From positions 3,387,338 through 3,451,337 of the forward strand of contig NW_004624881.1 in assembly GCF_000247695.1 (NCBI RefSeq): a DNA stretch of 64,000 bases, in the 5' to 3' direction. This document shows, piece after piece, positions 1 to 10,319 of the stretch (positions are counted from its first letter, which is position 1; each line of letters begins with the position of its first letter). The notes under the pieces were generated by a model. It was not told the origin of the DNA. It did not search any database and saw only the letters and a list, made by a program, of their open reading frames with translations. Both the position numbers and the translations under genes were made by a program. This stretch comes from Heterocephalus glaber. Taxonomy: Eukaryota; Chordata; Mammalia; Rodentia; Bathyergidae.

Positions 1-159
1 GCTCTGAGCCTCTCGCCTCTCTAAGCTTGGTGCTTGGGGGAGGGGGTGCCATCTGGCCAGACTAATAAAGGTCTGTTTTAAGTTCACAATTTGTCTGACG
101 TGTTTCCTCCCGGGTGATCCTTGCTGTAGTTGGCTCTTCGGAGCAGTTGGTGAGATACA
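1..159 (+). mobile_element. LTR 3' portion (R-U5-like), plus orientation, cut by window edge
   Basis: The stretch resembles the R-U5 part of a class I retroviral LTR read on the plus strand. An AATAAA signal lies at 64-69, followed by a GT-rich tract and a terminus ending in CA at about 158-159. The adjoining DNA from about 160 is provirus coding sequence on the opposite strand, breaking off early in integrase. The piece is therefore either an LTR inserted into that provirus or an inversion junction. Its 5' part lies outside the window. Confidence 0.45.
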
Positions 160-683
160 CGGCCTTACAAGAAGGTGCAGGAGGGGTTGGGTTCCCATGT
201 GGAGTGAGTTATGTATGTCAGTGAGGAGAGGAATTATTTGATTATTGGGTATGACATGGCATCCTCGATATAGAAGCCAATCATTCCTTACTGTAGTACC
301 CTTTTCTGTGTATTTGGCCTTTTCCTCAGGAGAATAGTTAGGTTTTAAGGGTGGAATGATTAACTGATTTTGGCTTTGGGGAACACATTGTTGTGCCATG
401 TTGTGGGCTGTTTGAGCTGCTCTTTTGTTTCCCTGAGCTATAGGAGAGGAAGAAGATTGATGTCCTTTACAATGAATGACCCCCACTTGTGTTAGGAGGG
501 TGCCTGCTTGGAGAAGGGCCTGTATTAGACATCTATTGATAATGGGTGTCCCTTTTGTGGTCATAAAGCCTCTTTCTCTCTATGTGGAATTATGAGAGTG
601 TAGGATGTGGTATGCATATTTGGAATCAGTATAAATATTGCCTTGCCTGTTGTGAGATAAGGTAAGAGCTCAGCTGAGTGCAA

Positions 684-1151
684 TTAATTCTGCTTGTTTA
701 GAGGTAGTGTTGTGTAGAAGTGTGTTAGCCTCAATGGTCTGTGTGAAGCTATTGCATATCCTGCTCCCTTCTGGCCAGGCACATGGGTGGGAATTGAGCT
801 GCCATCAATAAACCATGCGAATTCTGGATCTGAGATGGCCTCTGTGGAGACATTAGGGAGGGAGGGAGGGAAGAAGGTTTTTGATTGTTTCTGTGCATGA
901 GTGGGAAAGTGTCTGAATGGCCTCAGGAAGAAGAGTGGCTGGGTTAAGGGAGGCACAGGACTGAAAAGGAAAGATGGGTTTTCTATAAAAGTGGTATGGA
1001 AGAGCTGTAGCTTAGAGGGGGATAGGTGTGAGAGGCTATAATGAGTAAGTCCTGTAAGTGATGGGGTGACTTTACTGTCATTGGTTGGCCAAAGGTAAGT
1101 TTGGAACTTTCTTGGGCTAAGAGAGAAGGGACTGCAAGAGTGTGTAAACAC
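684..1151 (-). pseudogene. ERV pol: RNase H region
   Basis: This open stretch carries the start of a retroviral RNase H domain: an aspartate in a W-F-I-D-G-S-S context at about 808-840, followed by a G-A-G-Y-A-I segment. In gammaretroviruses this domain degrades the RNA strand of the RNA:DNA hybrid. The lower-coordinate continuation, a K-Q-A-E-L-I-A-L-S-like motif near 670-700, is in a different frame, so there is a frameshift at the end of this open stretch. Further down (about 180-660) a degraded connection and integrase N-terminus can still be followed. It is non-functional by its breaks. Confidence 0.8.
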
Positions 1152-1355
1152 GTAGGCTAGCCTTGGACAGTGTAATCAAGCTGTTTAGACAGGTAGGCAA
1201 CTAGAACAAAATGTGACCCTATGTTTTGTCCCAGGACTCCCAAAGCCAATCCTGTTAATTCGGTGATATACAGAATGAATGGTCTCTGGAGATCTGAGAG
1301 AGCCAGTGCTGGGGCAGAGAGGATAGCAGCCTGAAGCTTGAGAAATAGTCCTGTG

Positions 1356-1399
1356 TTATTTATAGGTTATTTATAGGTTATTTATAGGTTATTTATAGG
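1356..1399. repeat. Four perfect copies of an 11-bp repeat
   Basis: The unit ttatttatagg occurs four times head to tail without mismatch, inside the degraded pol gene. It is most simply explained as replication slippage after the provirus lost function. Confidence 0.92.
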
Positions 1400-2300
1400 T
1401 TCATTTGGTCTCTCTTGGAAGCATCATACAGGGGTTTAGCAAGTAGACTGAAATTTGCTATCCATAAGCAGAGAAAACCTGTAAGCCTCAGGAAGGACAG
1501 GATCTCAGCCTTGGAGGAGGGGATGGGGAGGTCCTGAATAAGTTGTTTACAGTCCAATGTGATCTCTCATTGTTGATATAAGATCTTAACCCCAAGGTAT
1601 TGTACTGTGAGTTGGGAGAGTTGGGCCTTGTCCCTGAAGACTCGGTACCCCTTTTCATATAAGAAATTAAGTAATGTGGTCGTGTATTGTTGGGAGAGTG
1701 TGAAGGTGGGGCTGTAAGAAGTAAATCATCTACATATTGGAGTAGCTTAAAGGGAGACAGTTTTAATTTTAAGAGGCCAGTAGCCAAGGCCTGTCCAAAG
1801 AGGTTTGGACTATTCCAGAAACCCTGTGGAAGAATTGTCCAAGTAAGTTGTTGAGAGTTTCCTGTATCAGGGTGAGTCCACATGAAAGCAAAAAGGTTTT
1901 GTGAGTTGGGGTGTAGAGGGATGGTGAAAGAAAGCATCTTTGAGGTCTAGAACCATGAAATAATGTGAAGAGCAGGGGATATGGGACAATAAAGTGTAGG
2001 GGTTGGGAACAACAGGGTCTAAGGGAAGTACAGCAGAATTGATGGCCCTTAAGTCTTGTACTAATCAGTAGGAACCATTTGTTTTTAAAACTGGAAGGAG
2101 TGTTGTAGGGAGAGTGAGTTGGCCTGAGAAGTCCCTTGTTGAGTAGACTGGTAATTACAGACTTTAATCCTTTTAAATGTTTTAAGGCTAAAGGGTATTG
2201 GGGAACATTTGCAAATTGAGTGATATCTTTGAGAGAGATCTGAATGGGAAGGTAATGTTTAGCCACAGAAGAGGTGGAGGTGTCCCAGACCAAGGGGTTA
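1400..2300 (-). pseudogene. ERV pol: reverse transcriptase remnant
   Basis: Two overlapping open stretches in different frames (1488-1937 and 1769-2293) together cover the fingers-palm part of a reverse transcriptase. The later one contains the L-P-Q-G-F motif and the polymerase active-site box Y-V-D-D, near 1725-1740. The earlier one holds the N-terminal F-A-N-V-P-Q-Y-P-L and G-L-L-R-P-T-H-S-P-Y-N-T-P type motifs. The frame change between them, and a stop before the protease region, make it non-coding. A short 11-bp tandem repeat lies just downstream at 1356-1399. Confidence 0.87.
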
Positions 2301-2482
2301 ATATAAAGCTCCCTAAGAGAGGGTGAAATTAGATTGGGGGGTTGAGTCAGACAGGTGGGCAGTCAGGAGCAGCAAAATGCTGGTAGGATCTGATTGGCTG
2401 ACTGAAGGTGAGTGAAGCCCTGAATTTAGTTAAAATATCTCTCCCTAAGATGGGGGTAGGGCAGCTAGGAATAACCATGAAA

Positions 2483-2701
2483 CTATGTGAAAATGTACTG
2501 CCCAGGAGAACAAGCTAGGGATGGTGTACTTAGTGGGCTTAAGGGTATTCCCTGAACTCCCATGATAGTTACTGTGGAGGGATGGGTAGGGCATGAGTAC
2601 TGTGGTAAGGCTGAGTAGGTAGCCCCCGTGTCAAGCAAGAACAAAATAGGCCTACCTGAGATGCTAACATTTACCCTGGGCTCATTGAGAATGATGGCCA
2701 T
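2483..2701 (-). pseudogene. ERV protease fragment
   Basis: A 72-codon open stretch contains the retropepsin active-site signature L-L-D-T-G-A-T (codons about 22-28), preceded by a beta-strand context (V-N-V-S-I-S-G) and followed by S-A-L-P. In the virus this aspartic protease acts as a dimer and processes the Gag and Gag-Pol polyproteins. The expected downstream I-G-R-D-type motif is not in this frame, so only the N-terminal half is readable. It lies between nucleocapsid and reverse transcriptase, the normal order on the minus strand. Confidence 0.82.
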
Positions 2702-2729
2702 AGGGGCTGCAGACGACCCTGGGCACCAT

Positions 2730-3140
2730 CAATCCTCTGTCGCCAGGCCAATGAGCTCTGACAGAGACGTCTTCACACCTGCTGACTGGGTTTGAGGAGG
2801 GGCTGGCCTCTTACCTCTTTGGAGAAGGGAACAGTCAACCGTCCCCATCTCCTTGCAGTCAGGACAAGGGCCAGGCAGTGGCTTGAGATTGGGGCATTCT
2901 TTTTTTTTTTTTTTTTTTTGGTACCAGGGATCAAACTCAGGTCCTTGCGCTTGCACAGCAGGCAGCAAAACCACTGATTGGGGCATTCTTTAGCCCAGTG
3001 TCCAGTCTGATTACACTTAAAGCAGACCCCAGGAGGCCCATCACGAATAAATGTCCTTTTGCAGGATGGTGGTTTACCCTGTAGGGCTGCTGCCAGCATC
3101 TGGTAATTGGCCACCTTTTGTTGTTTTGCTTATTCCTCAC
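2730..3140 (-). pseudogene. ERV gag: nucleocapsid, interrupted by a SINE
   Basis: A single CCHC zinc knuckle (C-F-K-C-N-Q-T-G-H-W-A-K-E-C) is readable near 2985-3030, preceded by a basic segment typical of gammaretroviral nucleocapsid, which binds and packages genomic RNA. Immediately after the knuckle the frame runs into an inserted SINE (2902-2975). The original continuation (K-P-L-P-G-P-C-P-D-C-K) resumes at the other side of the insertion. The insertion shows that the gene was already a dispensable genomic copy when the SINE landed. Confidence 0.83.
2902..2975 (-). mobile_element. ID-type SINE, 5'-truncated, with 15-bp target duplication
   Basis: A poly-T tract (the element's A-tail on the minus strand) is followed by a tRNA-derived body containing the reverse of the B box. 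It is flanked by perfect 15-bp direct repeats at 2887-2901 and 2976-2990 (gattggggcattctt). The A-box end is missing, so the copy is 5'-truncated, as often happens in L1-driven retrotransposition. Confidence 0.93.
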
Positions 3141-3239
3141 TGTGATTCAACACCTTAAAAGTGACATTGAGGAGCTCAATTTGTGTGGCCTGGGTCCCAC
3201 CTCAGCCCTTTTTAGTTTTTTCCTGATGTCAGGGGCAGA

Positions 3240-4010
3240 CTATGAAAAAAAATGGGTGTTAATAAGAATCGTGCCTGCCTGAGAGGTGGGATCAATTTTG
3301 GTATATTTTTGAAGAGCATCAGCCAACCTAGAAAGAAACTGTGATGGATTTTCTTGGGGTCCCTGAGTTATTTCCCTAATTTTATTGAAATTAACTGTCT
3401 TTTGTGAAATTCTCTTTAAGCCTTCTCCAAGACAAACAATCATATAGTCTAGGAGATCTCTGCCTGGGTCTCCATCCTGCTAAGTGCAACCAGGTTGAGT
3501 ATCTGGCACTAGCTGGGTGCTCACTAGTTTATTTGGATCTGTTGCATGAAAATCTGCTGCTGCCTGAGCTGCCCTCCAGACCCTCTGGTGTTCCTCTGGG
3601 GAGAGAGTAGTTGAAAGAATTGTATAAATATTTCTCCAGGTCATATCATAAGACTGAGTAAGGTAGCAAAACTCTTTGATATAAACATCAGGATCAGTGA
3701 AAAAGGAGCCTAGGTGTTTTTCAATTTGAGAAAGATCAGAGAAAGAGATGGTAACATGTACTCTAACAATGCCCTCAGTCCCACTGACTTCTTGGAGGAG
3801 CATCTGTGTGGCCAGGGCTGATGGTGGAAGGGTGGGATAGCAAGAATGGGTGTGGGGTGGGATATGAGATGGTGGGGATGGCAGAGGAGGAAGTAAAGGA
3901 GGGTCATAAGGATGGTGGAGGAGGAGGATCACAAGATGGCAGAGAAGGGCCATGTGGTGAGGTGGAAGGAGACAAAGGAGAGGTACAAGATGGCAGAGGA
4001 GAAGAAGCAT
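3240..4010 (-). pseudogene. ERV gag: p12-like Pro-rich region and capsid
   Basis: The right part (about 3800-4010) encodes a Pro/His/Leu-rich stretch, seen on the plus strand as GGA/GGT-rich sequence, consistent with the p12-like spacer between matrix and capsid. The left part encodes capsid, including W-R-N-I-Y-T-I-L, L-S-P-E-E-H-Q-R-V-W and, near 3330-3370, the major-homology-type segment I-T-Q-G-P-Q-E-N-P-S-Q-F-L-S-R-L. Capsid would form the core shell. A stop or frame change near 3443-3480 separates two open stretches. The text matches gammaretroviral/HERV-H-type gag in family terms. Confidence 0.82.
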
Positions 4011-4182
4011 GGGATTAGGCAGAAGAAGGGTTTAGAGGGTTATAAGGTGGGGGAAGTGTGAGTGGTGAGTGATCAGCTGGATCAAACATGTCAAAATCAG
4101 AAAAAGTGGAATTGGGAAGGGTGGACAGTGAAGCTCTGGCTAGGAATACTTGAGAAGGAGAACAGGTTTGACAGAGGGAGGG

Positions 4183-4700
4183 TCAAGAGCATAGGTAGAC
4201 AAAGGCTTGTAGGTAGGGGATTTCTGACCATTTACCATTGTGCTGACAGAAGTTGTGTAAATCGTGCAGTATATTAAAATCAAAAGTGCCATTTTCAGGC
4301 CATTGAAACCCATTATCTAATTTATACTGAGGCCAACCCTGTTTACAATAGAAAACAAGTCCTTTTGGCTTAAAGTTTGGCCCCAACAATCCAAGGAGTT
4401 TGAGTTGTGCCAGGAGGCATCCCAGAGGCATCCCAGAGGCATTGATGGAGGGAGGTTTTGGATTGTTGGACTCACATGTTAGAGCAGGTGAGGGGAGGCA
4501 GCTCCCTGGGAGAAGGACAAAGGGAAGAAACATCCTTATCTCCTTTGACAATCTCCAAGTGAGTCTACAAGAGGGAGGGAATGAGAGGAGCTGGGCCAAT
4601 GGGACATCTCCCAGGGGAACGGTCCTGGGCCCAGTGGCCAAGGGCATTTCTCTGACCAAGCTCTTGGATTTCTGAGAAGTCCCCAAAGGGAGAGAGAAAA
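4183..4700 (-). pseudogene. ERV gag: matrix region
   Basis: An open stretch ends with a matrix-like sequence. The segment T/M-P-L-G-C-L-L-A-Q-L, a Y-C-K-Q-G-W-P-Q-Y-K-L motif, and W-P-E-N-G-T-F-D-F-N-I-L are typical of class I ERV matrix proteins, which target Gag to the membrane. The upstream 50 or so codons are poorly conserved leader, and I cannot fix a start codon. A short direct duplication (gcatcccaga, 4428-4447) is visible inside. The stretch ends in a stop at about 4183, before the p12-like region in another frame. Confidence 0.75.
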
Positions 4701-4900
4701 AGACAGAGAACCTGACAAGAGGGAGACTGAAGTGCCTACTCACCCAGAGATTGGTGACCTGTGTGGATGTGTAGCATCAGCAATGGCAGAGGCAGAAAGC
4801 CCTGGAGGGTCCTGGCTCAGCAGATATGGTCTGATGTGGATGGCCAAAAGGCCAAGAAACCCCATCCCATGGGGGATCATCCATTAATGGACCATTTACT

Positions 4901-4918
4901 ATCCAAGTCACAGCACCA
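4901..4918 (-). other. Retroviral primer binding site, tRNA-His-like
   Basis: The plus strand here reads atccaagtcacagcacca, which corresponds to the 3' end of a tRNA with CCA. It differs from the mammalian tRNA-His 3' end, as I remember it, at two positions (both A for G). It is separated from the LTR edge at 4923 by four bases. HERV-H-type elements are named for this primer, which agrees with the gag/pol similarity. Confidence 0.75.
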
Positions 4919-4922
4919 GAAA

Positions 4923-5326
4923 TGTCAGGTAAAAGGCCCAAACCAAGACCAGACCAGGCCACAACAAGCCTTTATTAGGGGAACAGATCTGCTGGGCTGC
5001 CTCTGAACAAAGGAGAGACAAAAGCAATATAGCCAGGGTAGGAAGTGTCTTTTATAGAGACTGGGGTGGGGTTAGTAGGGGCTGAGGTGGGGCTGAGTGA
5101 GGTGGTGACTAGGGAATGGAAGAGCCGGTGATGTCACTAGGTGGTAGGAGGTGAGAGAGAATTAGGTTACTCTCTAGGTGGCAACAGGGTATACTGGGAA
5201 GAAGGGTTTGTTCTTTTGTGGGTGCAACCATCTTGGCATGACATCACACAGGGGAGGGGGCAAGGCACAATAGGAAGAGGGCAGCTACTATACATAATAG
5301 CTGCTGAGGTAGTGGGAGACCTATCA
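4923..5326 (-). mobile_element. 5' LTR of the class I provirus
   Basis: On the minus strand the LTR would begin TGATAGG (5326) and end CCTGACA (4923), giving TG...CA termini. It holds a TATA-type box at 5050-5056 (TATAAAA on the minus strand) and, about 75 bases downstream, an AATAAA signal at 4971-4976. This is the promoter and R-region arrangement of a class I LTR. The inner edge is fixed by the adjacent primer site. The outer edge is supported by the sequence from about 5333 onward matching the inverted copy at 27.3 kb. Confidence 0.72.
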
Positions 5327-5332
5327 CTTTGG

Positions 5333-7665
5333 TAAAAAATAAATCCATGCCAGTCTTTGATATGTGTTTGGTAGGCTGCTCAGAATTCAGATATGTGGGA
5401 AAACTGCAAGACTCGTTTCTGTTTGACTATCTACACCAGTCATAGCAATTAAATAAGTAGTATAAGATAGAGTTTTGTCTGATCAAGCCTTGTATAATAT
5501 GGAGCAGCCATGTAGATAAACTCAGTAACCAGGCAGCACTGTACCTTGAATTTGTGCTTTTGAATTTAGAAAACCTGTCTGCTTACTGAGCTCTGACTCT
5601 GGTGATGAGTGTATTTGAAACTGCCTTGTTCATACACCTGCCACAGCCTCAAATCATTCTAACAATAAGGTCACATGGTGCTCCAATTTAATGGTGCACC
5701 ATTTTAATCTGGAAGATTTTTCAAAGGTCAGTAAAATCCTGTAAATTAGTATGCATAACACTCTCCTCATTTTGAGTAGATCCACCTACTCAAAATGTCT
5801 GCTAAGGAAATAATGGAAATATGTTCAAAGTTGGCCCTCAATACATATTTATTCTATCAAACTAAATTATGAAATTTTCTTAATTTTGTGGGAACAATTT
5901 AGTAGATAATTGAGAATTTTTTATATTGACAATTTGTATTTCTACTCAAATAATATTTTCAGTTTATAGTTTTCTCTATGATTCAAAGATTTTACTTCCT
6001 AAAAAGTGACATGCAGTGTACTTTGGACATTTTGTTCATTGTTAACATGTATGCAAAATATTTAGTGAAATTTTAAAAATAATGACTACTAAGTGAAAAC
6101 ACAAATGAGTTAAACACATTTTGATATTTTTACAGTTTAGGTTTTAATGTTTAAACATTAGCTGCTTTACACTTTTATCTGTTTTGAGCTTTTTGTTAGT
6201 GTTATTCCCTAGTTACAAGTTCATAACCTTATGAAGGTAAAGTTATAAATCCAAAATGTTGTAAGCTCGTCATCTCATTGAACACTGTGATTAGAATGCT
6301 ATTTAAAATTTTAAGTTTATAATTCTATAAAGTGGGGCCATAGTTTACAAGATTCTCCAATTTAGAAAAAACACTATATGGAGGTGATGAGGCAGTGAAG
6401 TTGATCCTTCTTTTCAATATTCTCTATTTTAATAAGAGTTTAGGCAGTTCACGGTGTATGGTAAAATGTCTCTGATGTGACAGGGGCACGTATTGAGAAT
6501 CCCCAGTAGGAGAGAATGTTATGCCATTTGAACCACAGATTGACAAAAAACCTGTACTGAGTGTCAATGCTTCCAATCCGTTTTGTTTGTTCTGCATCCT
6601 TGTTACAATTTTTGGGAAAAAGTTAAGCTTTTATTTGATTTATGTTAAAATTATTATTGTGCTTTAGGGGTGGGGTGGGATGGGCACCAAGGAGGAAGTA
6701 ACCCCACAGTGTCTCCCCCAGGGCCACCTCATGTGTCTCCTCAGCACCCTCCCTTATTGTTGCTGAATTTTCTCCCAGCAAAAGACCTGAGCTGCTGCAT
6801 CAGAGAAACTGAGTCCCAGACCCTAATGCCCTCAGCGTCCTGCCCTCTGCACAACCTCCCTCCTCCTGTTTAAACTTCCTCTCAGATGCAGTGCATTGCA
6901 TCTCCAAGGTGGGCTGGCCCTCCAGGACCCTCCCAGAACTGGGTACTAACTGCCAAACCCAAGAATCTCATATTACCCACCTCGTGGGATGGACCCATTG
7001 CCTGTCTATTCCAACCCAGTGCCTTTCCTGTCTGATGCCTGGGAACTAGTCCTGTGGGATGAACTTTTTCCTCCTGGGCCTCTTCCCCAAGTTCAGTCAT
7101 TCCATCATCCTCAAATCTGTGATCCTCTTGCTCTACACCCTCATCTTCCTGGGAAACATGCTCCTGATTGTCCTCATCTGGGGTGACTCTCGGCTCCGCA
7201 TGCCCATGTACATCCTCCCCAGCCAGCTCTCCCTTATTCTCTTGATGTTGATGTCCACCATCATCTGAAAGATAGCCTTCAACTTTTTCACAGGCCAGAG
7301 GACCATCTCGTGGACTGGCTATGGAACACAGAGCTTTTTCTTCCTGAGGCTGGGAATGAGAGAGTGCCTCATCTTGACTCTCAGGGCTTAAGAATGCTAC
7401 GTGGCTGTCTGCAACCCTCTGTGCTACCCCACCTTCATGAACACCCATGTCTGCCTGCACATGGTCACTGGGTGCTGTCCTATAGGCTCAGGCAGCTCCC
7501 TCATCCACAGCACCTACTCCATGCCCTTTCCTTTCTGTGGCTCCAGGGAGGTCCACCACTTCTTCTGTGAGGTCCCGGTGCTCATCAAGCTCTCCTGTGA
7601 GGACACCTCAGTGTACCAGTGAGCTGTGGTGGTGTCATGCATGGTGTGGCTCTTCATCCTTTTTT
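5333..7665 (+). repeat. Inverted duplication, arm 1
   Basis: This segment matches the reverse complement of about 24932-27300 along its whole length. The match covers the noncoding upstream DNA (for example the motifs around 5350-5530, 6380-6600 and 6880-6970) and the OR pseudogene up to TM5. Homology stops at about 7665, inside the OR sequence, and at about 5333, next to the ERV LTR. Many small indels and substitutions separate the arms, so the duplication is not recent. Upstream of the OR (5340-6880) I see no other gene. Confidence 0.88.
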
Positions 7666-7690
7666 GTGTGGTATATATCACAAGTCAGAG
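7059..7690 (+). pseudogene. Olfactory receptor pseudogene (OR2-type), truncated after EC2/TM5
   Basis: Reading from an ATG at 7059, one frame shows a family A OR. TM1 has the G-N motif (L-G-N-M-L-L-I), followed by a degenerate P-M-Y and L-S-Q-L-S at TM2, and C-Y-V-A-V-C-N-P-L near the end of TM3 (D-R of the usual DRY lost). EC2 holds the cysteines of F-P-F-C-G-S-R-E-V-H-H-F-F-C-E-V. Stops lie in frame after TM2 (7266), before the DRY position (about 7389) and after EC2 (7620). Sequence similarity ends near 7670, so TM6-TM7 are absent. ORs are odorant-activated, Golf-coupled receptors of olfactory neurons. This copy cannot make one. It belongs to the OR2 family broadly; the subfamily is unclear. 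Its inverted copy at 24608-25538 retains the C-terminal half. Confidence 0.85.
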
Positions 7691-7699
7691 CCAGAGAAA

Positions 7700-10110
7700 T
7701 CATTTCCTGCTATGAAGTGAAAGATGCAATGAAGAGCAAAACTGTCAAGCACATAAACCTCCATTAAATTTTAAATTAGGTCACTTTCCAAAGTATCATA
7801 ATCATGCATATGTAAATAAATATATACTTTTGTCCTTGATCTCTGAGTCTGCCAGGACTTGAAATCCAAACTTACTCAGAACAGCATGACGTTTTACATT
7901 TCCTTAAGTGGTTAAGTATTGGCTTTGCCAAAGTCTTCCTGCTTGCCTGCCAAGTCTCCCTGTAAATTATACATTTGATAGCTACCTTATTGGGCTGCTG
8001 ACTTCTGTGGAATGACAAATGGATTAACAATACAACATCATTGGAATGATTTCTACATAATTAATGTACATTTGACATTTCAGTGAGTTTATGCAGTAAA
8101 AGGCCTTTGTTTTTAATGTATTCTATCTTCATCTTTGCTTGAAATATTTTGCAGCTATTTTTGTAACCTTTTTGGAAAAATGGCAGCATTTCTATTCCCA
8201 GTTTAAATCAAATTCAATACACTTTGATTTCCTCCATCTACCATTCTTTGTCTACTTTCCTAATACATCCATTAATTCTAAAATGGACCATCACTGGCCT
8301 TTAAGTAACCTACTCAGTCTAATACATAGTTTTGCTCTCCCCTGATGAGGTTAAGCTGGAACTCTGCACTGGAAATGGTAGTAGTGTGATGCAGTGGGAC
8401 TCATCCCCTAGGAGAGTGCAGATCTGAACTAAGGAGAAAACCTCATTATGTGGATAATTTACTTTCTGAGGATTGATAGGTTTTGTTAATGCTACCTTTT
8501 TATTGAGATCTGCTGATTCTGCTCACCATCTCTTCAGAAAATAAAGCAAACAATATCATCCTTAAATTCCATTTTCACAATACTCCCAAACAATAATGTA
8601 GGTATTCCCACACCTTCCCGCCTTTTATTCATCTGTAAAGATTTTTTCCCAGCAAATTCAGATAGAAGAGTTTACAGGTTTGCAGTTATCTTGTAACAAC
8701 TCTCTTTAGCCTTTGCTGTTTACTATGACTTTCTGAAAATGAGCTTCTCCTGCAAGTCTTTGGAATAGACTCAATATCACAGAAAGAGAGTCATGGATAA
8801 ATGTCCAGAATATTGATTCTCATTGGTTGGATTCTCATGTTGCTGTTACTTAGCCTCTGTGCTTTAGAATGATAAGATGATAAGAATAAGATAATAATAA
8901 TAATAATTTATATCATACAGGATGTTTTAAGGATTAAAAGAAACATAATGAGCTTAGAAATAGTCATTAAATGTATGTATTCTTCTAAAACATATTATTA
9001 TAATCTATTATGAAATGGGAGATGATATTCATGTCTCAATAGCCTTATCTAGCAATCTAAATTAGTTAAAGCAGGCATCTTTTATTTTATTTTTTGCTAA
9101 TTTTTTTGGTTTCCCTGGGATCAAAGTATATAGAAGAAAAGAGTTACTTGCTAATGTTAAGTCTGGGAAGCATAGACAACTAGAGGTCCATTTACAATTA
9201 GTTTTTCATCTTGCTAGATACAACGTTGTGCATTGGATCATTATGTGTCCCCAGAGTTCAAAGTCACATGATTATATGCAAATCCATACTTCTGATCAGA
9301 GTATTCCTTAGGACTCTAGATAAGGAGTCAAATCAAATGCCCAGGTTAAAAATGGGGTAAAATATATTCATTCTCATTCCTGTACATTCCAATCATAAAT
9401 AGTCCAGGTATGATAAGGTCATGCTACTGACCCTTCACTATGACAAACACACTAACCTCTCCAATACACATGTTAATATATAAAAATGCATTTGATTTTA
9501 TCATTACTCTTTGACTTAATTATTTGAGGAAAATATATATGACTACAATCTTTGGAAAAGTTACATGAGGTTTAGCCTTTTGATATATTGAAGACTATAA
9601 GATTTCAAACATTAGCTATTTATAGAAGGGTACTCAAATAAATGGAGGGTTAGGGAAGTTCTTTAAGTCAGTAGTAGAATTTTCTAGCCCTCTGCTTCCT
9701 GCTAAATTCTAGAACTGTGTTATCTAATATAACTTAGAAGTGGCTACTGAAATTAAATTAAAATTCAATTTTAATTTAGTAATAAAAAGCCAGCTCCTCA
9801 TTTGCTGTAACCAGCATGCAAGGTGTAACTGGGATGACTGCACAGATAGAGGATACCTTCATCATAAATTCTATTGGGCAACATGGAAGAAATGAACAAT
9901 TCTCATAGCCACTAGAGAGAATGTTAAAAGATACCTCTCAAAAATGTCTGAAGGCATCAGAATAAGATTTACGCTTTTTAAGGTTAATTTTCTTATGAAA
10001 AAGAACTTACAGTTTTATTATTCTGTATTAGTGAACCTACATTCACACAGAATATCAAATTGGCCCTATTTGTGATTTAGTCTTGAATATGAAATTAAAG
10101 CTGATATCAG
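7700..10110. other. Gene-free interval, AT-rich
   Basis: No coding signal is visible on either strand. The interval holds an imperfect ATA/ATAG run at about 8873-8912 and the diverged dispersed-repeat copy described at 9430-9650. The remainder is ordinary AT-rich intergenic sequence. Confidence 0.6.
9430..9650 (+). repeat. Diverged copy of the repeat found at 12.8-13.1 kb
   Basis: Short blocks align in the same order with 12950-13090: gacaaaca near 9443, an acatgt-tat core, tgatttt-atcatta, and the stretch cttaatta...atatatgacta around 9515-9545. Identity is only moderate by eye. It suggests an old dispersed repeat family of which the 12.8/13.4 kb inverted pair are two more members. Confidence 0.45.
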
Positions 10111-10172
10111 CAGATGTTTATGAAAAACTTCCAACATGAAAGTCAGAGACCTAAAAACAAGCAATCCAAATT

Positions 10173-10262
10173 AACACACACACACATACACACACACACA
10201 GAGAAAGAGAGAGAGAGAGACAGAGACACAGACAAAGACAGAGATACAGAGAGAGACAGAAG
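10173..10262. repeat. Microsatellite (CA)n followed by (GA)n/(CAGA)n
   Basis: An imperfect CA run (to about 10200) passes directly into GA and GACAGA repeats. The run generates spurious open frames on both strands. Confidence 0.95.
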
Positions 10263-10319
10263 CAGTGGAGAGAACAGAAAAATTATTTTTCATGAGACAC
10301 AATAAAATATATTTATATG

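Larger units (their letters stand above)
160..5326 (-). mobile_element. Class I endogenous retrovirus (HERV-H-like gamma type), 5' LTR to early integrase
   Basis: A decayed provirus runs right to left. It comprises an LTR (4923-5326), primer binding site (4901-4918), matrix, capsid and nucleocapsid coding, protease, reverse transcriptase, RNase H, and the start of integrase near 160-400. All reading frames are broken by stops and frameshifts, so no product is expected. The single-knuckle nucleocapsid, the protease active-site motif in the same strand order, and the capsid/matrix text are gammaretrovirus-like, closest in my memory to the HERV-H group. The 3' half (rest of integrase, env, 3' LTR) is missing or outside the window. 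An ID-type SINE with its own target duplication interrupts gag. Confidence 0.88.

Noticed and set aside
3806..4018. Gly-rich open frame on the plus strand
   Set aside because: Antisense of the Pro-rich gag spacer of the class I provirus.
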